Positions 7,804-15,010 of a stretch of 33,291 nucleotides of DNA are shown here, one piece after another; within the stretch, counting starts at the first letter, position 1; each line of letters opens with the position of its first letter. The stretch is from an uncultured Bacteroidales bacterium (GTDB lineage Bacteria; Bacteroidota; Bacteroidia; Bacteroidales; UBA932). The notes beneath the pieces were generated by a model that was given only the letters and a program-made list of their open reading frames with translations, was not told the origin of the DNA and ran no database searches. The stretch spans positions 1-33,291 of the forward strand of contig CAMZCW010000008.1 in the NCBI GenBank assembly GCA_947305045.1. The letters run 5' to 3'. A program made the translations under genes and the position numbers.

Positions 7804-9120
7804 CTATTGCCTATATAAAGCTGCGTTCAGGAGTATCGGCTTGGCATACGTGCCCGTAATACGCACACGAAGATGACGGCTGACGCATTCGGGAATGGGA
7901 AGGATCCGTTTATAGCCGATTGTGGTTCCTTCTGTCAGCACGGTCCAGTGGCCATCCTTTTCCGTCTCTACCAGGAAAGAGGAAATGCGTTGCCCAAGCG
8001 AAATATCTTCCCGGAGTTCTATCAGGTTGAAGGTCCGCTGTTCCGGCAGCCTGATATCCAGGGTATTTCCCCGCAGGCACTGCCGGCTGCCCTGAGCCAG
8101 GTTGTTCCCGAACACCCGTTCCCGCAGGGCGCGGAATTCCATCAGACGCAGGGAATCGGCCGAAGGAATGCGCCCACGCGTATCGGCAGGAACGTTTAAC
8201 AGCAGAACGGAATTCCGTCCGACGCTGGTAAGCCAAATGTCCAATAACTCTTCTGCTGTCTTTAGCTGGGCCGTTTCCGATTCCCTCCAAAACCAGCCGG
8301 GGCGGATGGAGACGTCTGTCTCTACGGGCACCCACGCCGCTCCGTGCACGTGGCCCTGCTGAAGCGTATCTATGGGCGGAGCTCCCGCTCCGGGAGTGAA
8401 GCCTTCCGTGTCCAAGCGGCTCCAGACTGTCTGGGAGGCACATCCCCGCTCGTTGCCCACCCATCGGCAACCCGGGCCAATATCGCTGAAGAGGACCGTT
8501 TGCGGACTCTGCCGCTGGATGGTCCCGAAGAAGCGCGGCCAGTCATACACCTGCCGTTTGCCGGAAGGACCTTCTCCACAGGCGCCATCAAACCAATGCT
8601 CGAAAACAGGACCGTATCGGCCATCATAGATTTCCTGAAGAGCGGCTGCGTATGCGTCATTGTATGCGGGTGTACCGTATAGAGGATGGTTCCGGTCCCA
8701 GGGTGAGAGATATACGCCAAAGCCCAGCCCATACTCCCGACAGGCTTCCGACAGTTCCTTGAGGATATCGCCCTGTCCGCCGCGCCAGGTGCTTTGCGCT
8801 ACCGTGTGCGTGCTGGTCCGGGAAGGCCACAGGCAAAAGCCGTCGTGATGTTTCGCCGTGACGATAATGCCTTTCATGCCTGCGTTCTGCGCCGTAGCGG
8901 CCCATTGTCGGCAGTCCAGTTCCGTGGGCTGGAAAAGATTTTCAGGCTCTGCACCGCTGCCCCATTCGGCGCCGCTGAAGGTGTTGGGACCAAAGTGCAC
9001 AAACATGTTGTACTCCATTTGTTGCCACCGCAGCTGTGCCTCCGTGGGAACGGGGCCGTAAGGTTGGGGCTGGCACGCTGCAGCGAGCAGAAGTAAAAAT
9101 ATGAGGACATGAACTCGCAT
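7804..9120 (-). CDS. GH29 alpha-L-fucosidase lipoprotein
   Basis: A 438-residue glycoside hydrolase that removes terminal alpha-L-fucose from glycans. The start at ATG 9120 gives a lipoprotein signal (MRVHVLIFLLLLAAAC, Cys16), so the enzyme is probably anchored in the envelope. GH29 hallmarks are MFVHFGPNTF near the N terminus, GIIVTAKHHDGFCLWPS with the substrate-binding His pair, and EHWFDGACGEG, whose Asp fits the catalytic nucleophile. The C-terminal ~80 residues look like a partial discoidin-type beta domain, short for the family. No SusC/SusD genes adjoin it, so it is not in an obvious utilisation locus. Both ends are flanked by copies of the palindromic repeat. Confidence 0.92.
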   Translation of the reverse strand: MRVHVLIFLLLLAAACQPQPYGPVPTEAQLRWQQMEYNMFVHFGPNTFSGAEWGSGAEPENLFQPTELDCRQWAATAQNAGMKGIIVTAKHHDGFCLWPSRTSTHTVAQSTWRGGQGDILKELSEACREYGLGFGVYLSPWDRNHPLYGTPAYNDAYAAALQEIYDGRYGPVFEHWFDGACGEGPSGKRQVYDWPRFFGTIQRQSPQTVLFSDIGPGCRWVGNERGCASQTVWSRLDTEGFTPGAGAPPIDTLQQGHVHGAAWVPVETDVSIRPGWFWRESETAQLKTAEELLDIWLTSVGRNSVLLLNVPADTRGRIPSADSLRLMEFRALRERVFGNNLAQGSRQCLRGNTLDIRLPEQRTFNLIELREDISLGQRISSFLVETEKDGHWTVLTEGTTIGYKRILPIPECVSRHLRVRITGTYAKPILLNAALYRQ

Positions 9121-9124
9121 GGGA

Positions 9125-9132
9125 CAAAGGTA
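9125..9132 (-). promoter_or_regulatory. -7 box for the fucosidase gene, leaderless geometry
   Basis: TACCTTTG on the minus strand ends only 4 bp before the ATG at 9120, so transcription would start at or next to the start codon. An upstream in-frame ATG (9135) overlaps the box itself and cannot be used from this promoter. No good -33 element is seen. Confidence 0.5.
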
Positions 9133-9215
9133 CATATTTTCCGCCGAGTTTCCATTGTATGGCCCAGCGTGGAGTTTCCTGTGTCATCAAAAAACGCGCT
9201 GGCAACACAAGGAAC

Positions 9216-9325
9216 ATGTTACGTAATATCCTATAACACAGGGTGTTAACGCCTTGGACGAATTTCCAAACGGGGGCTGTCCAATTAGTTAATAGGTTAG
9301 TGCTCAGCGACTTACGTGCCACGCG
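9216..9325 (+). repeat. RAYT-associated palindromic element, copy C
   Basis: This copy starts with TGTTACGTAATATCC and shares CCTATAACACAG with copies B and D and CTCAGCGACTTACGT (almost exactly) with copy B. The inner stem is degenerate, with only TTGGAC/GTCCAA left pairing. It lies about 220 bp upstream of the transposase gene, in the same orientation as copy D just downstream of it. Confidence 0.8.
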
Positions 9326-9434
9326 CACTGTGTCGCTTTTCTCCGGGACTGGACAGGGCGCAGGCGTGTCTGTTCTGTCTCGGGCATATGCCAGGGCTGG
9401 TACATTCTCCTCCGAAAGGATGGGGGTGAACGGC

Positions 9435-9481
9435 AGAATCGTAAAAAACGTGAATTTATTCAGAATGTTTTTTACGATTCT
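9435..9481 (+). terminator. strong hairpin with T-tract upstream of the transposase gene
   Basis: A perfect 15-bp inverted repeat, AGAATCGTAAAAAAC (9435-9449) with GTTTTTTACGATTCT (9467-9481), with a 17-nt loop that contains GAAT/ATTC. The T-rich TCTTTTTCTC follows at once, as in a rho-independent terminator on the plus strand. It would stop transcription arriving from the left before the transposase gene. The stem is AT-rich, so termination strength is uncertain. Confidence 0.55.
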
Positions 9482-9503
9482 TCTTTTTCTCAAGACATCA
9501 TTC

Positions 9504-9537
9504 TACCTTTATGCCTGGCAGATAAATTCCTGCCAAG
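9504..9537 (+). promoter_or_regulatory. probable promoter and leader hairpin of the transposase gene
   Basis: TACCTTTA (9504-9511) differs at one base from the TAnnTTTG element and comes directly after the upstream hairpin. The short leader then holds TGGCAG (9516-9521) and CTGCCA (9530-9535), which can pair around an 8-nt AT-rich loop and end about 9 nt before the ATG at 9545. This could restrict ribosome access; that is inference. Confidence 0.4.
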
Positions 9538-9544
9538 GTAACTT

Positions 9545-10459
9545 ATGAAAGAAAAAAGAAGATTTGTAGCAGGAGCCGTGAATCACTGTTACCAGAAAAC
9601 CATTAATGGAGAACTGATTTTTTACTCGGTAAGCGACTATCTGGTGTGTTTTACCCAGATTAGTGTAGCTTCCCGTAGGCATGCGGTGAGAGTACTATCG
9701 CAGGTGCTCATGCCCGATCACCTGCATGGAAGTGTTGTTGCAGATAAGAAATCAGAACTGGAGGCATTCGTGCAGGACTATACCAGTCACTTCGCGCGAG
9801 CACATAATATGGTTTGTCATCGAAACGAACCACTGTTCAGCCCCTTTGGGAGTGCGCCAAAAGTGGGAAGTAAAGATGTTCGCTCTAACTTGATTTATCT
9901 TGGGAATAATGGTCCGGAGAGAAAACTTTCCGCACGAGCAGAATGGTATAGATGGGCGTTCTTGCCTTATTCGCAGTGCCGGCATCCTTTCTCGGAAAAA
10001 TTACGACTGGGACACGCCTCCCATGCCATGAGGCAGGCAATCCGTGAAGTTCAGGCGTTCAGAAAGGCGGAATTGCCCATGAACCACGCTGCTCTCCAGC
10101 GGCTTACTGCCAAATTATCTCCTGAACAGAAGAATCAACTTGCCGACTATATCATTTCGAAGTACCAATACATTGACTTTGACGCTGCAATCGCATATTT
10201 TGGAGACTATCAGACCATGCTGGATGCCATGCATGCAAGCAAGGGAACCGAATATGATATTCAAGAAGAGTTCGTGGGGTGGGACGACAAAGTGTATGGA
10301 CAAATGTCCGGGCTGATTCAGGCGCATGTGTGCCGTGCCGATATCCACGACTTCCTGGCCTGGCCGGAGGACAAAAGGAGACAGTTGTTCCCATTTCTGA
10401 AAAACAACACAGACGCAACCTCCAGACAGGTGCTCAAGTTCCTGCGATGTATGCTCTAA
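9545..10459 (+). CDS. RAYT-like HUH (Y1) transposase with C-terminal extension
   Basis: A 304-residue protein. The HUH motif that binds the catalytic metal is MPDHLHGSV (His59, His61). The likely catalytic tyrosine is Tyr118 in NLIYLGNNGPER, where RAYT proteins have the pattern YIxxNP; a W-rich segment (EWYRWAFLPYS) follows, as in TnpA-REP. Residues 1-160 thus form a Y1 transposase domain. Residues ~175-304 are an extra, mostly helical region whose end (FPFLKNNTDATSRQVLKFLRCM) resembles a helix-turn-helix. The coding sequence is visibly richer in A/T and in codons such as AGA, ATA and GAA than its neighbours, which suggests transfer. The frame is intact. No TnpB or serine recombinase is adjacent, which favours RAYT over a full IS605-type element. 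Confidence 0.85.
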   Translation: MKEKRRFVAGAVNHCYQKTINGELIFYSVSDYLVCFTQISVASRRHAVRVLSQVLMPDHLHGSVVADKKSELEAFVQDYTSHFARAHNMVCHRNEPLFSPFGSAPKVGSKDVRSNLIYLGNNGPERKLSARAEWYRWAFLPYSQCRHPFSEKLRLGHASHAMRQAIREVQAFRKAELPMNHAALQRLTAKLSPEQKNQLADYIISKYQYIDFDAAIAYFGDYQTMLDAMHASKGTEYDIQEEFVGWDDKVYGQMSGLIQAHVCRADIHDFLAWPEDKRRQLFPFLKNNTDATSRQVLKFLRCML

Positions 10460-10463
10460 GGCC

Positions 10464-10572
10464 GTGTTGCGTAACAACCTATAACACAGAAATTTAACGC
10501 AATGGACGGGGCCCGCTTGGGCGGCCGTCCTGCGTGCCAAATTACTCATATAGAATGAGTTGTGTAACACGC
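10464..10572 (+). repeat. RAYT-associated palindromic element, copy D
   Basis: Terminal arms GTGTTGCGTAAC (10464-10475) and GAGTTGTGTAACAC (10557-10570) are imperfectly inverted, and the second is nearly the same as that of copy A. The centre shares CAATGGACGGGGCCC with copy A. The inner stem is GGACGG/CCGTCC around a second small stem GCCC/GGGC. It starts 4 nt after the transposase stop. Confidence 0.85.
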
Positions 10573-10638
10573 AAATTGGGGGTGGGAATGGATGGGAAGC
10601 CGGCTGGCTTTTATAGTAGGAAGTTCCGTGAATTTTTG

Positions 10639-10646
10639 TACCTTTG
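10639..10646 (+). promoter_or_regulatory. -7 box for manC
   Basis: TACCTTTG lies 19 bp before the ATG at 10666, giving a leader of roughly 14 nt. It is downstream of repeat copy D, so manC does not need transcription from the transposase gene. Confidence 0.65.
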
Positions 10647-10665
10647 TAAGCCTAACGCTGAAACA

Positions 10666-11706
10666 ATGAACACACACGTAGTTATTATGGCCGGAGGAAT
10701 TGGCAGCAGGCTGTGGCCGCTGTCCACGCCGGATGTTCCCAAGCAGTTTATCGATGTGCTGGGGGTGGGACGTAGCCTGCTCCAGCTCACGGTGGACCGG
10801 TTTGCGCCTGTTTGCAAGCCGGATCATTTCTGGGTGGTGACAGGGGAGAAGTATGTCCCGCTGGTAAAGCAGCAGCTTCCGGACATTCCGGCAAGCCAGA
10901 TCCTGGCAGAGCCGGAAGGACGTAATACCGCACCCTGCATCGCGTATGCTTCCTGGAAAATCCAGCAGCAGGACCCTGATGCCAATATTGTGGTCACCCC
11001 GGCCGATGCCCTCGTACTCAAAACCGAATCCTTCACGGAAACCATCACAAAAGCCCTGGAATTCACTGCCGAGCGGGACACCATTGTCACGGTAGGTATT
11101 GCACCCACCCGCCCGGAAACCGGCTATGGCTATATCCACGCTACGGAAGCGCTTCATGGTCAATTGGTTAAGGTGAGTGAATTCAAGGAGAAACCGGATC
11201 TGGATACCGCTATTCAGTATCTGGAGGACGGCCATTATTTCTGGAACGCCGGTATCTTTGTATGGAATGTGAAAACCATTGTGACTGAGCTCCGTGCCTA
11301 CGCTCCGCAAATTGCCGCCGTTATGGATGAACTGAAACCGGCACTCTTCACTTCCAGGGAGCAGGAGGAACTCCGCCGGCTGTTCCCCACCTGCGAGAAA
11401 ATCTCCATCGACTATGCCGTTATGGAAAAGAGTCCGCGCATCTATGTGATTGCGGAGGACCTGGCCTGGAGCGACCTGGGCAGCTGGGGCAGCATCATGA
11501 CCCATCTGCAGCCGGACGAGGACGGAAATACAGTCATCGGACCGGATGTCCGCCTGTTTGACTGCCGCAACTGCTTTGTGCACACGGCAGGGGAGAAGAC
11601 CGTTGTGGTAGAAGGCCTTGACGGATACATTGTTGCGCAGTCCAAAGACCGTTTGCTGGTGTGCCGCCTTTCTCAGGAACAGCACATCAAAGAATACTCC
11701 GCATAG
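10666..11706 (+). CDS. manC: mannose-1-phosphate guanylyltransferase
   Basis: A 346-residue cytoplasmic nucleotidyltransferase that makes GDP-mannose from GTP and mannose-1-phosphate, feeding surface polysaccharide and GDP-fucose synthesis. The N-terminal signature MAGGIGSRLWPLS holds the nucleotide loop, followed by PKQF, EPEGRNTAPC and the catalytic-region motifs ETGYGYIH and FKEKP. It is the single-domain form without the C-terminal cupin isomerase domain. The ATG at 10666 is chosen because the box at 10639-10646 precedes it and an upstream in-frame start (10534) would run through repeat copy D. The gene is monocistronic here; two tRNA genes follow with their own promoter. Confidence 0.93.
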   Translation: MNTHVVIMAGGIGSRLWPLSTPDVPKQFIDVLGVGRSLLQLTVDRFAPVCKPDHFWVVTGEKYVPLVKQQLPDIPASQILAEPEGRNTAPCIAYASWKIQQQDPDANIVVTPADALVLKTESFTETITKALEFTAERDTIVTVGIAPTRPETGYGYIHATEALHGQLVKVSEFKEKPDLDTAIQYLEDGHYFWNAGIFVWNVKTIVTELRAYAPQIAAVMDELKPALFTSREQEELRRLFPTCEKISIDYAVMEKSPRIYVIAEDLAWSDLGSWGSIMTHLQPDEDGNTVIGPDVRLFDCRNCFVHTAGEKTVVVEGLDGYIVAQSKDRLLVCRLSQEQHIKEYSA

Positions 11707-11724
11707 AAATTTTTGAAAAAAAGT

Positions 11725-11755
11725 ATTGCGGATTCCAAAAAAGTTACTACCTTTG
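11725..11755 (+). promoter_or_regulatory. promoter of the tRNA-Lys pair
   Basis: ATTG (11725-11728), a 19-bp spacer and TACCTTTG (11748-11755) match the Bacteroidota promoter consensus and lie 32 bp before the first tRNA gene. Confidence 0.75.
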
Positions 11756-11787
11756 CAATCCCGTTTACGGGAAATCGCAAAACAGGA

Positions 11788-11860
11788 GACTCGTTAGCTC
11801 AGTTGGTAGAGCACAACACTTTTAATGTTGGGGTCTCGGGTTCGAGCCCCGAACGGGTCA
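11788..11860 (+). tRNA. tRNA-Lys (anticodon TTT)
   Basis: A 73-nt cloverleaf. The acceptor GACTCGT pairs with ACGGGTC (one G-U); the D arm is GCTC/GAGC. The anticodon stem CAACA/TGTTG encloses the loop CTTTTAA with anticodon TTT, and the T arm is TCGGG-TTCGAGC-CCCGA. The discriminator base is A and CCA is not encoded, since the next bases are CAAAAG. It reads AAA and, by wobble, AAG. Confidence 0.97.
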
Positions 11861-11885
11861 CAAAAGACAAAACACCAGTCTGAAT

Positions 11886-11960
<75 letters not shown>

Positions 11961-11961
<1 letters not shown>

Positions 11962-11989
11962 AAAAGGCGTCCATGCGGGCGTCTTTTTT
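11961..11989 (+). terminator. rho-independent terminator after the tRNAs
   Basis: AAAAAGGCGTCC (11961-11972) pairs with GGGCGTCTTTTT (11977-11988) through a 4-nt loop, with two G-U pairs, and the stem runs into a T-tract. It sits directly on the encoded CCA of the second tRNA. Confidence 0.85.
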
Positions 11990-12013
11990 GTTGCACCTGT
12001 GCCGGAAAATTCA

Positions 12014-12021
12014 TATCTTTG
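12014..12021 (+). promoter_or_regulatory. -7 box for the helicase-nuclease gene, leaderless geometry
   Basis: TATCTTTG ends 5 bp before the ATG at 12027. A -33 candidate TTG lies at 11991-11993 (20-bp spacer), right at the end of the tRNA terminator, so terminator and promoter abut. Transcription would start at about the first base of the start codon. Confidence 0.55.
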
Positions 12022-12026
12022 TATGT

Positions 12027-14993
12027 ATGCTCAAGATTCTGAAGGCGTCGGCAGGTTCCGGCAAAACATACAACCTGGCCAGGGAATACATCCGGCTCAT
12101 TCTGCAGGGTGAGAAGCCGGATGCGTATCGGCACGTGCTGGCGGTAACCTTTACCAACAAGGCCACGGACGAGATGAAGCGTCGCATCCTCAAGGAACTC
12201 TATGTGCTGGCCAGTAATCCGGAGGAGTCTCCCTACCTGGACTATTTTGTGCAGGAACTCAAGCTGGACAATGCCAGCCTGCAAAAGCGTGCGCAGCAGC
12301 AGCTCACGGGCATTCTGCATGACTATTCCGCATTCGCAGTTTCCACCATCGACCGTTTTTTCCAGCAAACCCTGCGCGCCTTTTCCCGGGAGATTGGCCA
12401 GTTCTCCACCTACCAGGTGCAGCTGGACCGGGATGCGCTGGTGCAGGAAGGGGTGGACCGCGTGCTGGACAGTCTTTCAGAAAGTGACCACACCCTGCTG
12501 GAATGGCTCACCCGCAGCGTTCAGGAGGACCTGGAGCAGCGGGGCCGATTTTCGCTGGAGGGCCGGTTGGAAGACGTCGCAAAAAGCCTGCAAAGCCTTC
12601 CGGAAGGGGAGGGGAACTTCCCGCGGGAGAAACTGGAAGCACTTCGCACTACCTGCCGGGAGGTGATATCGGCCTTCCGGAAACAGCTCTCAGGGGCTGC
12701 TCAGGCCTGCCTGGATGTGCTGCAGCAGGCAGCTGTTCCGCCGGAAGAAAGCAACCGGGGCTTCCTGAAAGCCCTGTACAATTATCTGGACCCCAAGGCG
12801 CCCGTGAAAAAGCCCACGGACAGTTTTCTTGCCAAGGCCCCGGACCCGGAACTGTGGTTTGCCAAAAGCAAACAGGCCCTGCGACAACGGGTGGAGGGGG
12901 CGCTGGATGCTCCGCTACAGGCGTTCATGGCCTGCTGGGGCCAGCCGTATAGGGTTTTTGTCACGGCGCAAACCCTGTTGGACCAGCTCTATGGCCTGGG
13001 CGTCATCCGCGAACTTCGCACTGCGCTCACGGATATCCAGAAAGAGAAAAACGTGCTGTCCATTGACGACAGCAACACCATCCTCCGGGGAATCATCGAC
13101 GGAACGGACACTCCGTTTGTCTATGAGAAACTGGGTGTGCGGTACGAGGACTTTCTCCTGGACGAATTCCAAGACACGGCGGATATCCAGTGGGAAAACT
13201 TCCGGCCGCTTCTGCACAACAGCAATAGCAGCGGGTATGATTCGCTGGTGGTGGGTGATGTAAAACAGAGCATCTACCGCTGGCGTGGCGGCGACTGGAC
13301 GCTCCTGGGCCACCGCCTGGAGCAGGAGTTTGCGCAGGTGCAAACGGCCCATCTGGACAAAAACTTCCGCACCTGCAAAACCATCGTCACCTTCAACAAC
13401 GATTTTTTCGCCTATGCGGCGGAGCAACTGGGCGTGCAGGATTTGTATGCCGATGTCGCCCAGCAGCCCTGTTTCCGCGATCCGGCGCCCGGCTCGGTGG
13501 AGGTGCGCTTTGTGGAAGACCAGATGGAGGAAATCCTGCAAACGCTCCGGCAGGTCAGGGACCGCGGTGGGGAGTGGGAAGATATTGCCATCCTGGTGCG
13601 CGGAAACGCGGAAGGCGCTGCTGTAGCGGCCCTCCTGCTGGAAAACGGCATTCCGGTAGTCTCGGACGATTCTCTCTACGTAAAAACCTCTGTTACCGTA
13701 CGCCGGCTGGTGTCGCAGCTCTCCCTCCTGGATGCCCCCGTGGAGACGGAGCGTCCCACCGTGGCCGGCTATCTGGCCCGGTCCATGGATGTGCAAATCC
13801 CTCAACATTACCATTCGCTGCCGGATTTGGCGGAGGGCCTGCTGCGGGACTTGCAGGCATCGGCCCCGGAAACTTTTGCGGCGGAAATTCCTTATATCCA
13901 GTCGTTTATGGATTACCTGCAGGACTGGACGACCACCGGCGGCAACAACCTGAACGCCTTCCTGCGCAGCTGGGAGGAGGCCAACCCCAAGATTGCATCG
14001 CCCCAAAGCGGCCATTCCGTGCGGGTCATGACCATCCACAAGTCCAAGGGCCTGGAATTCCCCTTTGTGATAGTGCCTTTCGCAGAAAAAGTGACGCTTT
14101 ACAAAGCCTCCGCCTATTGGTGTAAACCGGCGGTGGAAGGCACGGCGCTGGCCAGGGACGCAGATGGCGTTTACCGGGTAAAACTGGATGAGAGCGCTGC
14201 CGATTCCCTCTTCAGCGCGGACTATGAGCGGGAACGCCGGCTGGAAGCCATCGACAATATCAATGTGTTTTACGTGGCGCTCACGCGTGCCAAATACGGC
14301 CTCAAGGTGATTGCCGCCCCGCCGCCGCAAAAATCCAGCGGCTGGAAGACTATGTCGCAACTGCTGTACAGTTTTGTGGGCGCCAGTACGTTTGAGGCGG
14401 GGGTGCCTTATCCGCTGGGCTCGCTCAAGCGGGAGGTGGAAGGCGCCGGGCTGCTCCGCATGGACTATCCGTCATATCCGGCCAACAGCGGTAAACGCTT
14501 GAAAGTGAGCCCGGAAGCGGCAGATTATTTTGGGGCCGACGGCAGCACGGGTATGGAGGCCAGCCGTCGTATCCGCGGCAATGTCCTGCACGGCATCCTG
14601 GCCCGGATGGACGTTGCGGAAGACCTCCCGTCGGCCGTCGCGGCGGCCGTACAGGTCGGTGAATTGCCGGCGCGTGAACAAGAAGCTGCGTTTGCCTTTC
14701 TGCAGGAGCGGCTGCGCAGCGTGGAAGATAAAAATTGGTTTGCTCCGGGAAACCGCGTCTGGCGGGAGGCGGCCATCCTGGGGCCGGACGGCAGGGAATA
14801 CCGCCCGGACCGCGTCGTGCGCAAGGCGGATGGCTCGGTGGAAGTCATCGACTATAAGTTTGGTGTACAGAAAGAGAGTTACGTCCGGCAAGTACAGCGC
14901 TATATGCATCTGTACAAGAAGATAGGTTACGAAAAAGTTAGCGGATACCTTTGGTATTTAGACGATAATTTCACTATCTTTGTATCCGGTTAA
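12027..14993 (+). CDS. AddA/RecB-type UvrD helicase with C-terminal nuclease domain
   Basis: A 988-residue DNA repair enzyme that processes double-strand breaks. Walker A is ASAGSGKT at residues 7-14, TFTNKATDEMKRR follows as motif Ia, DEFQDT is the Walker B (motif II), VGDVKQSIYRWRGG is motif III, and RVMTIHKSKGLEFPFV with VFYVALTRAK gives motifs V and VI. The last ~100 residues carry a PD-(D/E)XK nuclease core: RPDR, then VIDYKFG, then QVQRYMHLY. ATG 12027 is chosen because it places Walker A at the N terminus as in the family; an earlier in-frame ATG (11973) lies inside the tRNA terminator. The AddB-like nuclease often adjacent in Bacteroidota is not here. Confidence 0.93.
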   Translation: MLKILKASAGSGKTYNLAREYIRLILQGEKPDAYRHVLAVTFTNKATDEMKRRILKELYVLASNPEESPYLDYFVQELKLDNASLQKRAQQQLTGILHDYSAFAVSTIDRFFQQTLRAFSREIGQFSTYQVQLDRDALVQEGVDRVLDSLSESDHTLLEWLTRSVQEDLEQRGRFSLEGRLEDVAKSLQSLPEGEGNFPREKLEALRTTCREVISAFRKQLSGAAQACLDVLQQAAVPPEESNRGFLKALYNYLDPKAPVKKPTDSFLAKAPDPELWFAKSKQALRQRVEGALDAPLQAFMACWGQPYRVFVTAQTLLDQLYGLGVIRELRTALTDIQKEKNVLSIDDSNTILRGIIDGTDTPFVYEKLGVRYEDFLLDEFQDTADIQWENFRPLLHNSNSSGYDSLVVGDVKQSIYRWRGGDWTLLGHRLEQEFAQVQTAHLDKNFRTCKTIVTFNNDFFAYAAEQLGVQDLYADVAQQPCFRDPAPGSVEVRFVEDQMEEILQTLRQVRDRGGEWEDIAILVRGNAEGAAVAALLLENGIPVVSDDSLYVKTSVTVRRLVSQLSLLDAPVETERPTVAGYLARSMDVQIPQHYHSLPDLAEGLLRDLQASAPETFAAEIPYIQSFMDYLQDWTTTGGNNLNAFLRSWEEANPKIASPQSGHSVRVMTIHKSKGLEFPFVIVPFAEKVTLYKASAYWCKPAVEGTALARDADGVYRVKLDESAADSLFSADYERERRLEAIDNINVFYVALTRAKYGLKVIAAPPPQKSSGWKTMSQLLYSFVGASTFEAGVPYPLGSLKREVEGAGLLRMDYPSYPANSGKRLKVSPEAADYFGADGSTGMEASRRIRGNVLHGILARMDVAEDLPSAVAAAVQVGELPAREQEAAFAFLQERLRSVEDKNWFAPGNRVWREAAILGPDGREYRPDRVVRKADGSVEVIDYKFGVQKESYVRQVQRYMHLYKKIGYEKVSGYLWYLDDNFTIFVSG
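14946..14982 (+). promoter_or_regulatory. promoter of the DUF4290-ftsK-lolA operon
   Basis: TATCTTTG (14975-14982) has TTTG at 14950-14953, a 21-bp spacer, and lies inside the 3' end of the helicase gene. The -33 TTTG is also the end of another box-like sequence, TACCTTTG (14946-14953). Either could serve the ATG at 15011. Confidence 0.6.
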
Positions 14994-15010
14994 TTAGAGA
15001 ATGTGCGTCT

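Larger units (their letters stand above)
9216..10572 (+). mobile_element. putative RAYT unit: transposase gene bracketed by two direct palindromic elements
   Basis: Two copies of the ~110-bp element in the same orientation (9216-9325 and 10464-10572) enclose a single HUH transposase gene, its own upstream terminator-like hairpin and a promoter. The right copy begins 4 nt after the transposase stop codon. IS200/IS605 transposases recognise subterminal hairpins, and RAYT enzymes recognise REP hairpins that also occur elsewhere in the genome. Two more copies nearby (A and B) lack the gene, as expected of non-autonomous relatives. The exact ends of a mobile unit, and whether it still moves, cannot be decided from one window. 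Confidence 0.6.

Noticed and set aside
9326..9434. Possible gene between repeat copy C and the hairpin
   Set aside because: No frame with a recognisable product or start; nothing further seen in this stretch.
9545..10459. Complete IS200/IS605 insertion sequence with tnpB
   Set aside because: Only the Y1 transposase is present, no TnpB or guide-RNA-like end follows, and the flanking elements also occur without the gene. RAYT is the better fit.
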